Numbered from the stretch's first letter, positions 27,160-35,573 are shown. The stretch: 41,518 nucleotides of DNA from Opitutaceae bacterium (GCA_017994935.1 JAGOJU010000027.1:1-41518); one strand, 5' to 3'. Notes: a model not told the origin generated them from the sequence alone. Translations and numbers: made by a program.

Positions 27160-30063
27160 CTATGTGTTCAAATTTTGAATACGTTCCGCCTTCTGCTCCG
27201 CCGCTTTCGTTTCCGGAAAGTTCCTCAGTCCCGGGTCGCGCAGCATCTCCCGGTAGGTTGCAAGCGCGTCGGCTCTGCGGCCGAGCTGCTCCAGCACCTC
27301 ACCGCTGCGAAGCCAGGCCTTTGCCACCCAGGTATCGTGCTTTCGGTAGCCGATGGCTAGACGCTGGAAATGCGCCTGAGCCTGCGCGAGGCTTTCGGGG
27401 TCGCCCCGCCTGACCAGGATTTCACCCAGGCAATAGAGGCTCTCCGCAGTCGCGGCCCCCCGCCATGGTCGATGCCCGGCGATGTGCTCGAAGACGGAAC
27501 GTGCCTCGTCCCAGCGCTCCAGCGCCAGCAGGGCTCGCGCCTTGCCGAGCGTGGCATCCTTGAGCTTGTGGGTCGCACCCGCGCGATCGACGGCTGCGCC
27601 ATAGTGTGCGAGCGCCTCTTCGGGATCACCACGCCTCATCGCCAGGTCGCCGAGTCCCACATGCCCGAAATCGGCAAAGGTCGACCGCGGATATCGCGTC
27701 ACCAACGCAGTGAAATACTTCTCCGCCAGGGGAGCCTCGTTTCTCGCCAGAAGCAGATCACCTATCCGCCCAAGCAATCCTGCTGGCAGCGCCTCGAGCG
27801 CCGTTGACTTCGTGATTCCCATGAGGAGTACGTCAGACTCCGCGGTGTTGCCATGAAGCGACGCCATCTCCGCCTTGAGGAAGGCCACACGGGCGCGCGC
27901 TGTCGGGGAGGTTTTCAACTCCCCGGCCAGAAGGAGGTCTTCCGCGTCGCGGCCGGGCGATGCAGCCCTCCCCACGGGATCGCGCATTCGCCGGTCAGAT
28001 CTTTCGTCCGGCACGCGGGAGGCAGATTCGACCGGGTTTGGTTTCCTGGAGGGTGCGGAAATGACCCTTGCCATCTCCAGAAGCACGCGTTCCACCGTGT
28101 CGCTTGCCGGATCGGCGAGACGACCCCGCACGAGTCCGGCCATGGTTGAAATCGCCGCTGCATGTTTTCCCTGGCGACTCAAGATCCGCCCGATCCAGTA
28201 CGCCGCATTGACGACGAAGCCATGTTCCGGCCGGTCCTCCGCGAGTTTTCTCCAGCGGGACGCAGCCTCGTCGTGAAGGCCCTGCGACACCAGAAGGCGC
28301 GTGAGTTCATCCATCGCATACCCGAAACCTTCGTCGGCCAGGGGATGCTCCAAGGCCTGGCGAAAACTCGCGATGGCCTCCTCAGGCTTTGACCGTGCGA
28401 CAAGAATATCGCCGCGAAGCGACAGTACCTCCCCCCTCTGGGCATGATCCTCCGGGTGATCCCCCAGCCAGCGTGCGGAGAGCTCGTCCGCAACCGCGTA
28501 GTTGCTGCGTGAATACTCCGCAGCCGCGAGGCGATACCGGGCATCATCCACGAACCGACCCGCTGGAAAATGTTTCAGGTAGGCGGTGATCTCCGTCACG
28601 GCTCTCGCCGCCGGCCCCACAATGAGGCCTGCCATTGCCTGCAGGTAGACGGCCTCCTCCGCAAAACGACCCTCTGGAAATGCAGAAAGATAGTCATCCG
28701 CGGCGCGCCTGGCCTCATCGTGCCGACCGGCGGTGAACAGCGTATGGGCGCGCATCAGGCGAAGGGGTTCCGCCAGTTCCGGAGGCGGCGAACCCTGCAG
28801 CGCAAGGTCCATCAGGGCCATCCTCGCCTGCGCGTCATCCGCTCCCTGTGACCTGGAGGCGGCGATAAAACAGGCCTGCGCCGCAAGGGTGCTTTCGGGA
28901 AACGCCCGCGCAAGCCGACGTGCGGCAGCGAGTGACTTTTCCATGCGACCGGATTCGGCATAGGCGGTCACCAGCCCGGCGAGGGCACGCTCCGATTCGG
29001 GAGAACGGTGGTCGGATTTTGAAAGGCGTTCAAAGATGAGCGCCGCCTCCCAGATGCCGCCATGCCGCTGGAACGCCTCACCGCGTCGCAGGAGAAGCAG
29101 GAAGTCGTGGTTCTCGGTCTTCTCAATTTCCGCGACCGCCGCGCGAATCCGCGCGAGTGTGCCCTCGATGCGTTGTCTCTCCTCCGGATCCGGCGCATCC
29201 TGCCCTGAACTGTTTTTCAACGGTTCGAGCTGACGTTGCAGCTTACGCTCCTTTTCCCGTTGGAGGGCCAGCACCTGATCGCGCGGTTGCACCAGCTGGT
29301 AGGCAGCAAGTGCGGCGGCCGGGTCGTCCCTGGACATCGCCACCTCACCGAGCCGCAGGCTCAGCAGATTCAGCGCAGCGACATTGTCCACAGGTGCCCG
29401 CGCCGAGTGCAGGAGGGCTAGCCCGCGCCGGGCCTCATCGAACTGCTGCTGGTCCAGGTGCAACGCGATGACCGCCATCGCGGCCTCGGTCCATGCTGCG
29501 TTTCGGGGCGCGCGTTCGAGGTGACGATGATAGGCCTGGATCGCCTCCTCCGTCCGGCCGGCCTGCTGGGCGGCCATCGCCTGGTAGAGCGACGCCCGGT
29601 CCGCATACGCAGGCGTCCCCGTCAGTCTTGAGAAGGCTTCCGCGGCCTCCTTGAAATTTCCAAGTGTCGCATGCGACAACCCCACGATCCACCGCGCATC
29701 TGCACCCAGCGACCCCAGCACCGGCGCTGCGGATACGAGGGGTGATGCGAGTTCGAGGGCGCGACCCGCGTTGCCCGTTCGATAGTGGGCCGAAGCTGCG
29801 AGCAGCGCCACGCGTTCGCGGACCACACCCGCTGGTATCGCCTCGCCAGCACCCAGGCGCTCATGCACTCGGTCCGCCAGCTTGGCAACGTCCCCATACC
29901 GCTTAGCAGCCTGCGCCGCGTCGACCTCCGCCAGAATCTGGGTCAGCGCAACAGTCGGCGAGAAAGAGGATATTCCGACCGAGGCCGCGCAGACAGCCGC
30001 CACCAGAAGCTTCAGCGCGAGAATAAGCCGGAGACCCGGGAGCATCGCATGTTTTGGAACCAT
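27160..30063 (-). CDS. Large periplasmic TPR protein, first gene of motor operon
   Basis: A 967-aa protein. A signal peptide is likely (hydrophobic about residues 9-28, LILALKLLVAAVCAAS); the start could be either the ATG at 30063 or the one at 30045. The rest is nearly all tetratricopeptide-like helix pairs, many with A-x-Y/A-x-x-G-x-x-x-x-A patterns. A non-repetitive Arg/Asp/Pro-rich linker (about residues 665-707, DNA 27946-28070, including PDERSDRRMRDP) breaks the array. Long TPR solenoids of this type act as scaffolds in outer-membrane assembly or gliding/secretion complexes. As the first gene of the ExbB/ExbD/VWA operon it is a candidate periplasmic scaffold of the motor. Its partners are inferred. 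Confidence 0.8.
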   Translation of the reverse strand: MVPKHAMLPGLRLILALKLLVAAVCAASVGISSFSPTVALTQILAEVDAAQAAKRYGDVAKLADRVHERLGAGEAIPAGVVRERVALLAASAHYRTGNAGRALELASPLVSAAPVLGSLGADARWIVGLSHATLGNFKEAAEAFSRLTGTPAYADRASLYQAMAAQQAGRTEEAIQAYHRHLERAPRNAAWTEAAMAVIALHLDQQQFDEARRGLALLHSARAPVDNVAALNLLSLRLGEVAMSRDDPAAALAAYQLVQPRDQVLALQREKERKLQRQLEPLKNSSGQDAPDPEERQRIEGTLARIRAAVAEIEKTENHDFLLLLRRGEAFQRHGGIWEAALIFERLSKSDHRSPESERALAGLVTAYAESGRMEKSLAAARRLARAFPESTLAAQACFIAASRSQGADDAQARMALMDLALQGSPPPELAEPLRLMRAHTLFTAGRHDEARRAADDYLSAFPEGRFAEEAVYLQAMAGLIVGPAARAVTEITAYLKHFPAGRFVDDARYRLAAAEYSRSNYAVADELSARWLGDHPEDHAQRGEVLSLRGDILVARSKPEEAIASFRQALEHPLADEGFGYAMDELTRLLVSQGLHDEAASRWRKLAEDRPEHGFVVNAAYWIGRILSRQGKHAAAISTMAGLVRGRLADPASDTVERVLLEMARVISAPSRKPNPVESASRVPDERSDRRMRDPVGRAASPGRDAEDLLLAGELKTSPTARARVAFLKAEMASLHGNTAESDVLLMGITKSTALEALPAGLLGRIGDLLLARNEAPLAEKYFTALVTRYPRSTFADFGHVGLGDLAMRRGDPEEALAHYGAAVDRAGATHKLKDATLGKARALLALERWDEARSVFEHIAGHRPWRGAATAESLYCLGEILVRRGDPESLAQAQAHFQRLAIGYRKHDTWVAKAWLRSGEVLEQLGRRADALATYREMLRDPGLRNFPETKAAEQKAERIQNLNT

Positions 30064-30182
30064 TTATCAGACGGTGTCTAATAACCTGATGCCATTTGAA
30101 TGCATAATTGTCCAGACTTATTTGCAATTTAATTTCTATAATCTAACTCGTCTCCCGTCAGCGGTTCCCGTTTTGTCCAAGG
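30064..30182. promoter_or_regulatory. AT-rich divergent promoter region, motor operon / apbE
   Basis: This 119-base gap between divergent genes is sharply richer in A+T than its surroundings. A perfect TATAAT (30137-30142) faces apbE, but no good -35 box sits at 16-18 bases before it. On the other strand TTGCAA and TATGCA are spaced about 15 bases apart facing the TPR operon, which is suggestive but weak. Confidence 0.45.
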
Positions 30183-31019
30183 ATGCCCGCCGTTTTCGAA
30201 CGTTTCAGTCACGAGGCCATGGCGACCTCCTTTGATGTCTTCATAGCGGGCCACCCGAGGGACTATGCACGTCAGGCCGCTCAGGAGGTTTTCCGGGAAC
30301 TCGACCGACTGGAGGGCGAGCTCAGTCGGTTTGTAGAATCGAGCGACATCTCCCGGGCGAATCATCTGCCTCGCGACGGAACAACCCTCATCGGCGAGGA
30401 TGCGATGCGGTGCCTGCTGATCTCCGCCGAAGTCTCCGCGGCGACGGATCGTGCCTTCGATCCTGCCTATGCTTCACGCAGAGGCCCGGACGACAAACCA
30501 GAGGACCCGCTCTATGCGCTCGATCCACATTCCCACACCTTGATCTCGCTCGTGGAGCGGCTGCACCTTGATCTCGGCGCCGTCGGCAAGGGCTATGCAC
30601 TCGACTGCATGTGCGAACGCCTGCGGGAGTGGGACATCACGACGGCCTGCGTGCAGAGCGGCGGCAGCACGGTCCTGGCCATGGATCCCCCTCCCGGCAC
30701 GCGCGGCTGGCCCGTCGGGCTCGGCGAGGAGCCCGCCTACCGCGCCTTTCCACTCACCGGCCGCGCCCTGAGCGGTTCAGGATTGGCGGTCAAGGGAGCG
30801 CATCTGATCGACGTCAAGACCGGCGCCCCCGCATCGCGCACGCAACGCACCTGGGCCTTCGCTCCCACCGCAGCCGTTGCCGATGCCCTCTCCACCGCAT
30901 TCTTCGTCATGACCAACGAAGACATCCGCCGATACTGTGAAGCCCACCCCGACATCGGCGCCGCCATCGCCACCCCCGATGACCGCATCGAAGTCTGCGG
31001 CAGCGTGCCGTTCGAGTAG
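30183..31019 (+). CDS. apbE: FAD:protein FMN transferase
   Basis: A 278-aa ApbE-type protein. The family motifs are HEAMATSFDVFI at the N-terminus, LEGELSRFVESSDISRAN, the flavin-binding LDLGAVGKGYALD (about residues 125-137), CVQSGGSTVLAM and LIDVKTGAPA. ApbE moves FMN from FAD to a threonine in flavoprotein targets such as the Rnf/Nqr subunits. No clear signal peptide or lipobox is present, although ApbE is often exported, so this may be a cytosolic variant or its N-terminus may be atypical. It diverges from the TPR operon. No target flavoprotein lies in the window. Confidence 0.9.
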   Translation: MPAVFERFSHEAMATSFDVFIAGHPRDYARQAAQEVFRELDRLEGELSRFVESSDISRANHLPRDGTTLIGEDAMRCLLISAEVSAATDRAFDPAYASRRGPDDKPEDPLYALDPHSHTLISLVERLHLDLGAVGKGYALDCMCERLREWDITTACVQSGGSTVLAMDPPPGTRGWPVGLGEEPAYRAFPLTGRALSGSGLAVKGAHLIDVKTGAPASRTQRTWAFAPTAAVADALSTAFFVMTNEDIRRYCEAHPDIGAAIATPDDRIEVCGSVPFE

Positions 31020-31144
31020 GATTCAGCGGCCCGCCCCCATTCAATCCTCATCGTGCGCCCCACCAGGAGCCCACTGCGTCGCCCCAGGAGCCTCCGACAA
31101 GATCCGTCAAAGCGATGCCAGATAGAACCGGGAAACTCCCAACC

Positions 31145-31471
31145 CTATCCGCAACGCGACCCTTGACATCGCCCCCACGTTGGAGGGGCACGCTTCGTCG
31201 TGCCCGGTTTGAGAGTAGCAGGATTTGCGATGTGCAGTAGCTCCAGATAACCTCTGCAAGCATTGCCGTTTGCTGAGATCAGTGTTGGGAGATGGACGCT
31301 TTCGCTGATTCTCAGATCGGGACGTTCCTTCAGCACACTGCAAATCCATTCTTCGTGAATGGCATTACTCCATTTGGCGCGAAAGCGATCTGTCAACGCC
31401 AGCTGCAGCAACAAATCTCGCAGGGGCGCCGGGTACAGGACACAGGCATCATAAAGTGCGGTGAATGCCAT
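31145..31471 (-). pseudogene. Truncated PIN-domain toxin remnant
   Basis: A 108-aa frame whose first ~57 residues read as a PIN_3-type toxin: ALYDACVLYPAPLRDLLLQLAL holds the first catalytic Asp (D8) and SNAIHEEWI the second acidic site. After PDLRISE the sequence loses PIN character, the later acidic residues are missing, and the frame ends by running through a copy of the palindromic repeat. PIN_3 toxins are usually about 180-190 aa. The start lies 11 bases after the antitoxin stop, as in an intact pair. I read it as a decayed toxin; a truncated but expressed protein is possible. Confidence 0.65.
31169..31206 (-). repeat. Dispersed palindromic (REP-like) repeat, copy B
   Basis: The segment carries GGGGCACGCTTCGTCGTGCC after a CCCCCACG arm. 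The stem GGCACG/CGTGCC is perfect around a CTTCGT loop. Flanking GGTTTGAGAGTAGC continues the match to copies C and D when strand-flipped. It lies in the 3' part of the truncated toxin gene. Confidence 0.7.
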
Positions 31472-31482
31472 GAGACCATTGG

Positions 31483-31950
31483 CTAATAGCCCATCTTCAA
31501 ATCTTGGGCCTGTCTGGCCAATGCATCCAGTGACCTTTCCCGTGTAGCGTCGATCGCCTGTCTGTAGGCAATCAAATCCTTGAAGAGAATGCGACGATGC
31601 GAGCCAACTTTGCGAAAGCGGATTTTCCCCTGCTGGAGAAGCCCAATGAGAAAAGGCCGCGATACCTGCAGGATTTCGGCGCCCTGCTGCGTGGTCAGTT
31701 CGGCATGCACGGGGATCAGCGTCACGGCATTTCCCCGAGCCATTTCGGCCAGGAGATCCACCAGGATTTTGAAGGCTGTTTTGGGCAGGACGACGCTCTC
31801 CACCTTTTTCCCCTTCTCCACGAAACTCAGGTGGACTTCGCCGTGTTTTTGTACATGGCGTACCAGGGAGCGGCTGGATTTCTTCGCGAGTTCGCGATCA
31901 GTGTCATCCGGCAGAACAGGCTCGTAATAGCGGGAGGCGATTGCGGTCAT
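31483..31950 (-). CDS. Excisionase-type HTH antitoxin
   Basis: A 155-aa protein from the ATG at 31950. The C-terminal half carries an excisionase/MerR-like helix-turn-helix: LTTQQGAEILQVSRPFLIGLLQQGKIRFRKVGSHRRILFKDL. The N-terminal half (residues 1-80) would contact the toxin. This layout matches antitoxins that precede PIN_3 toxins. The gene ends 11 bases before the truncated PIN frame and now stands without an intact toxin. The longer open frame upstream to 32055 has no family features. An AT-rich stretch just upstream (31955-32000) is the likely promoter. Confidence 0.82.
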   Translation of the reverse strand: MTAIASRYYEPVLPDDTDRELAKKSSRSLVRHVQKHGEVHLSFVEKGKKVESVVLPKTAFKILVDLLAEMARGNAVTLIPVHAELTTQQGAEILQVSRPFLIGLLQQGKIRFRKVGSHRRILFKDLIAYRQAIDATRERSLDALARQAQDLKMGY

Positions 31951-32514
31951 GGAAGGAAAACTAATAATCGCAATGAACGAAGCAAACGAAATATTCGAAT
32001 TTGGTATGTCCGACCGGTCGTTCAGCCTTCCAAAACAAGGTGGCCATGAGGTCACCTCTGCATTCCCCGTCCGACCTCACGCCGGCAGCGTCAGCCGAAC
32101 TCTGCGACGCAATCGCCTGAGCCTGGGATCTGCCTCGCGGCCAGCAGGCTGCAGTCTCCATTTCGCAACGACCCGCTGGATGCGGTCGCCGGCTGCCAAT
32201 TCAGCTCCCGCCATTCCGAACACTCGAAATTGCTCCGACTTTCTCTCCGGGCAGGTCGGCCTTCTCCCGGCAAACCACCACCATTTCGGAGGTCAACACA
32301 TCGGGTTCAGTTTACGACTCATTCCTTGCGACCAGTTGATGCAATTGGCCGCATTGGCCACGGATATTGCGTGCACCAAAGTCCAATCGGCGTGATTGGG
32401 AACCAGAGCAACCGTCGCGGCCGAGGGCGCCAATCGCGCTGCCTCAATCAACAGTCGTTTCCGCCATGCCTGCGTCGCTGGACAAACGAGGAGTTTGGAG
32501 CCTAGACTCGCCGC
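31951..32514. other. Non-coding stretch between antitoxin and DHFR-like gene
   Basis: About 560 bases with no gene I can support. The start is AT-rich (antitoxin promoter side). A short hairpin CCAATC/GATTGG with a 5-base loop lies at 32383-32399. A 91-aa minus-strand frame (32293-32568) overlaps the DHFR-like gene start and has no recognisable motif. The region may hold decayed sequence. Confidence 0.4.
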
Positions 32515-33072
32515 ATGGGTCTTTTGACTTTCAGCATCAATGTCACTCTCGACGGTTGCGTCGATCATCAGGAGGGTATCGCCGACGACGAGTCACACGC
32601 ATACTTCACCCGCCTCATGGACGAAAGCGGGGCGATGCTCTGGGGCCGAGTCACCTACGAAATGATGGAGAGCTACTGGCCGGCGGTCGCACGCGGCGAG
32701 CAGGAGGCCCCGCACGCGATGCGCGAATGGGCAACAAAGCTGAACGCAAAACCGAAGCACGTGGTGTCGTCGACGCGGCAGGATTTCCCGTGGACCAACA
32801 GCCACCATATCGGTAGCGACCTGCGCATGGGCGTGCAAAGGTTGAAGGACGCGACGCCAGCCGGCGTGCTCCTCGGCAGCGGCAAACTCGCAACAGAGTT
32901 GGATAGGATGGATCTGATCGACGAGTATAAGCTCCTCATCCACCCCAGGATCGCCGGCCATGGCCCAACCCTCCACCAGAGCGGGCTGGCCAGAACTCGG
33001 CGGCTTGAACTGGTTTCGGCAAAGCCGCTCCGCAATGGCGCTGTCGCCATGCACTACCGGTGCGCCAATTGA
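32515..33072 (+). CDS. Dihydrofolate reductase/RibD C-terminal-like protein
   Basis: A 185-aa protein of the stand-alone RibD-C/DHFR-like family. LLTFSINVTLDGCVDH at the N-terminus, LWGRVTYEMMESYWP (about residues 42-56), HVVSSTRQDFPW, GVLLGSGKLATELDRMDLIDEYKLLIHPRIAGHGPTL and LELVSAKPLRNGAVAMHY are the conserved blocks. These proteins bind NADPH-type cofactors, but most have unknown substrates. The gene stands alone between toxin-antitoxin remnants, and its codon use is close to that of the genome core. Confidence 0.87.
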   Translation: MGLLTFSINVTLDGCVDHQEGIADDESHAYFTRLMDESGAMLWGRVTYEMMESYWPAVARGEQEAPHAMREWATKLNAKPKHVVSSTRQDFPWTNSHHIGSDLRMGVQRLKDATPAGVLLGSGKLATELDRMDLIDEYKLLIHPRIAGHGPTLHQSGLARTRRLELVSAKPLRNGAVAMHYRCAN

Positions 33073-33309
33073 CCCAGGCGCGGACGCCGCCGTGAACCAT
33101 CACAACACCGTCAGCCGCAGCCGTGGTGGCCTCCCGCTCATCGTCAAACTGGACGACCAAGTCCACACGTTCATCGTCGAAAGCCTGGCGGAACAGAGGT
33201 CCGAGCAGAGCGGGTGACTCTTGCGAGCAAGGTTGCCGGTGTGCCCGGCCGTCGTTCTTCTGCGTCCTACCGCATCCAGCCCGACCAAACCGCTACTCTT
33301 CGGCTCCAA

Positions 33310-33333
33310 CCCGGGCACGATGAAGCGTGCCCT
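33310..33333 (+). repeat. Dispersed palindromic (REP-like) repeat, copy C
   Basis: GGGCACGATGAAGCGTGCCC forms a 7-bp stem around ATGAAG. The upstream GCTACTC...CCGGGC matches the flank of copy B when strand-flipped. It is oriented opposite to copies A and B. Confidence 0.7.
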
Positions 33334-33483
33334 CTTCCTCTTAACCGGACAACAGTGAAATCGTCCAAAGCCAAGTCGCGCCGCGACCATATGCTCCCGC
33401 TCTTCCAAACCGAACGCAGGGCCGGCGCGAGACTCGAAGTCCTCATTTTTCCGCACGCGCTCCTGGCTTGACCGTTCCCACTC

Positions 33484-33505
33484 ATGTGACACATTGGACA
33501 CATTC
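33484..33505 (+). promoter_or_regulatory. Repeats before the Phd-type antitoxin, possible operator
   Basis: ATGTG-A-CACAT (33484-33494) is an 11-base palindrome, overlapped by two tandem copies of GACACATT (33488-33495 and 33497-33504). The block ends 4 bases before the antitoxin ATG. Phd/YefM-type antitoxins repress at short repeats in this position, so autoregulation is likely but not shown. Confidence 0.5.
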
Positions 33506-33508
33506 GAT

Positions 33509-33751
33509 ATGAAAACCGTTTCCATCCGCGAACTGCACACCCGCACCGGTCACTATGTCCGCCGGGCCGCAACCGAAATCCTCTCGGTCACCGATCGCGG
33601 CCAGGTCGTTGCCCGCCTCGTTCCCATCACTGAGTCCACCGGCGTCTCCTTCGCCAACCGCCGTCTGCGGCCAGGCTTCCGCAGACTCCAGAAAGCCCCC
33701 ATGGCAGGCATCGATAGCGGCAGGCTCATTTCGGAGGACCGGGACGCCTGA
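33509..33751 (+). CDS. Phd/YefM-type antitoxin
   Basis: An 80-aa protein. MKTVSIRELHTRTGHYVRRAA and ILSVTDRGQVVARLVPI are the Phd/YefM strand-helix-strand DNA-binding half; the C-terminal RLRPGFRRLQKA tail would wrap the toxin. A TTG 15 bases upstream is in frame but less likely than this ATG. The stop overlaps the PIN gene start by one base (TGATG). It should neutralise the toxin and repress the pair. Confidence 0.87.
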   Translation: MKTVSIRELHTRTGHYVRRAATEILSVTDRGQVVARLVPITESTGVSFANRRLRPGFRRLQKAPMAGIDSGRLISEDRDA

Positions 33752-34191
33752 TGATCTACTTCGACGCAGCGTACCTGGCCAAATGCTACCTGCCGGAGGA
33801 CGGCCACCATGCGGTCCGCGCCCTTGCCGAACGGGCCGGTCGCCTGCATAGCGTTGCTTTTGCCCGTCTCGAGGTGTCCGCCGTTTTTCACCGCCATCTT
33901 CGGGAGGGCCGGCTTCATCCCAAGGAACTCGGCGAATACCTCGCTCAATTCGCCCAGGACTGCTCTGACGGAATCATCACCTTCAGTGTCGTCTCGACTG
34001 CCTTGGTCGAAACCGCCGCTCAGGCCTATCGTCGCCTGCCTGCCAGCATCTTCCTCCGTTCCGCCGATTGTCTCCATCTGTGTGCGGCCGCCGAGGCCGG
34101 CTTCAAGGAAATCTATTCGAACGACCGCCATCTCCTCGCAGCGGCCTCCTGCTTCAAACTCAAAGGCATTGACGTCACCAGCGTCTCCTAG
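33751..34191 (+). CDS. PIN-domain toxin (VapC-like) of a Phd/PIN pair
   Basis: A 146-aa PIN protein that looks complete. Metal-site acids are D5 (MIYFDAAYLAK), E41 (ARLEVSAVF), D106 (SADCLHLCAA) and the late ND (IYSNDRHLL). It is an RNase toxin, translationally coupled to the Phd-type antitoxin. It is the only intact plus-strand toxin-antitoxin pair here. Confidence 0.9.
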   Translation: MIYFDAAYLAKCYLPEDGHHAVRALAERAGRLHSVAFARLEVSAVFHRHLREGRLHPKELGEYLAQFAQDCSDGIITFSVVSTALVETAAQAYRRLPASIFLRSADCLHLCAAAEAGFKEIYSNDRHLLAAASCFKLKGIDVTSVS

Positions 34192-34730
34192 GGGCCGCAC
34201 GTTCCGCATCACCCCTTCCCAAAAGTCCAATTCTCTTATCTTAATCACCCAACCATCCATCCGCGATTGCAGAACTTGCAGGACACACCTTTTCGATCCG
34301 GTTTATCCGCAAATTCTGGGGAGGGACGTAGGTTGAGGAAATCATCCCCTACAAACCAATCGGAGTGAATTTGACCGTCAATCGGCGGATCCCTTTCTTT
34401 GGACTGCTTTGCGGCTACACAAACCGGGCACGACGAAGCGTGCCCCTTCAGGTCAGGGGAGTTGTCAATCTTCCTTACGGGGAAACAGTCGGTCGCCCGC
34501 CCGGCACTTGCCTGGATGACTCTCCGTCCAACGAGGCCGCGTGAGCTTGATCAACGCCGGCCACTCTGGGGACAAGGGTGATGCACCCAACACAGCCTGG
34601 AACCTGCCGGCCTGGTCGAATGGAATTCTTCACTCCATGGATTGCCCTCCACCGGCGTATTTGCCTTCGGTGGGATTCTTCCGCATCCACGGCTGGACCC
34701 GGCGCGCGAATTCTTCCAAGATCCATATCG
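34192..34730. other. Non-coding stretch with repeat copy D
   Basis: About 540 bases without a gene I can support. The first 180 bases are relatively AT-rich; repeat copy D lies at 34424-34446. Open frames on both strands across 34475-34882 run into the beta-propeller gene and lack family features, so I treat them as chance. Confidence 0.4.
34424..34446 (+). repeat. Dispersed palindromic (REP-like) repeat, copy D
   Basis: GGGCACGACGAAGCGTGCCC forms a perfect stem around ACGAAG, preceded by GGCTACACAAACC, which matches the flanks of copies B and C. It has the same orientation as copy C. Confidence 0.7.
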
Positions 34731-35573
34731 ATGAAATACTCCCTGCGCACGATCGTCTTTTTGTCCGCTTTGGCGGTGGTGGGTTCGAGCCTCCATGCCA
34801 AGCAGGCCTCACTGGTGAAGAAGTGGGAAACGGAACCCACCCTGCTGACTCCGGAATCGGTGCGCTTCGATGCAGGCCGCAAGGTCCTCTACGTCTCCAA
34901 CGTCGAAGGCAATGAGCCCTGGACGAAGGACGGAGCCGGGTCCATCGCCAAGGTCGGTCTCGACGGGAAGGTGATCGCCGTCAGATGGATCACCGGCCTT
35001 GAGGCCCCCAAGGGCATAGGCCTGCACAAGGGGAAACTCTACGTGGCCGACATCGACCGCGTCGCCGTCATCGACATCGCCAAGGGCGCCATTGAGCGTT
35101 TCATCGAGGTGCCGGGCTCGAAACGGCTCAATGATGTCTCTGTCGACGCATCGGGCGACGTCTATGTGTCCGACATGGGAGGCACCAAGATTTATGTGAT
35201 AAAGAACGGGGTACCCTCGGTCTATCTTGAGGGTTTCAAGCGACCCAATGGTGTACTCGCCCACAAGGGATCCCTCTACGTGCTCGATGCGGAGAATCTG
35301 CTGAAGTTCGGAAGCGACAAGTCACGCGAGGTGGTTGTCAGTGGCCTCGATCCCAGTTCAGACGGCATCGAGCATGTGAAGGGCAACGAATTCCTCGTAA
35401 CCTGCTGGGCAGGCATCATCTACCTCGTCAAAGGCGGGGAGAAGACCCAGCTTCTCGATACCCGTGCCGAAAAAAGCAATACCGCGGACATCGGCTACGA
35501 TGCAAAGACGCGCACCGTGTACGTCCCCACATTCTTCAAGAACTCCGTGGCAGCCTATGAGCTGAAGCCATAG
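34731..35573 (+). CDS. Secreted SMP-30/NHL-type beta-propeller protein
   Basis: A 280-aa protein from the ATG at 34731. MKYSLRTIVFLSALAVVGSSLHA is a signal peptide. The rest is a repeat of propeller blades with GLHKGKLYVADIDRVAVID, VSVDASGDVYVSDMGG, VLAHKGSLYVLDAENL and IGYDAKTRTVYVPTF, like SMP-30/gluconolactonase and NHL proteins. Binding or lactone-hydrolase activity is possible. I cannot see enough metal ligands to call an enzyme. The open frame upstream of 34731 is not expected to be coding. Confidence 0.8.
   Translation: MKYSLRTIVFLSALAVVGSSLHAKQASLVKKWETEPTLLTPESVRFDAGRKVLYVSNVEGNEPWTKDGAGSIAKVGLDGKVIAVRWITGLEAPKGIGLHKGKLYVADIDRVAVIDIAKGAIERFIEVPGSKRLNDVSVDASGDVYVSDMGGTKIYVIKNGVPSVYLEGFKRPNGVLAHKGSLYVLDAENLLKFGSDKSREVVVSGLDPSSDGIEHVKGNEFLVTCWAGIIYLVKGGEKTQLLDTRAEKSNTADIGYDAKTRTVYVPTFFKNSVAAYELKP

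Larger units (their letters stand above)
33073..33508. other. Non-coding stretch with repeat copy C before the Phd/PIN pair
   Basis: About 436 bases with no gene I can support. Short open frames (for example one with GGLPLIVKLDDQVHTFIVES) suggest decayed coding sequence but match nothing I know. Repeat copy C lies at 33310-33333 and the antitoxin operator-like repeats end at 33505. Confidence 0.4.

Noticed and set aside
32293..32568. A 91-aa minus-strand frame upstream of the DHFR-like gene
   Set aside because: It overlaps the DHFR-like start and contains no recognisable domain.
34475..34882. A 135-aa minus-strand frame before the beta-propeller gene
   Set aside because: It overlaps the propeller signal peptide region and has no motif.
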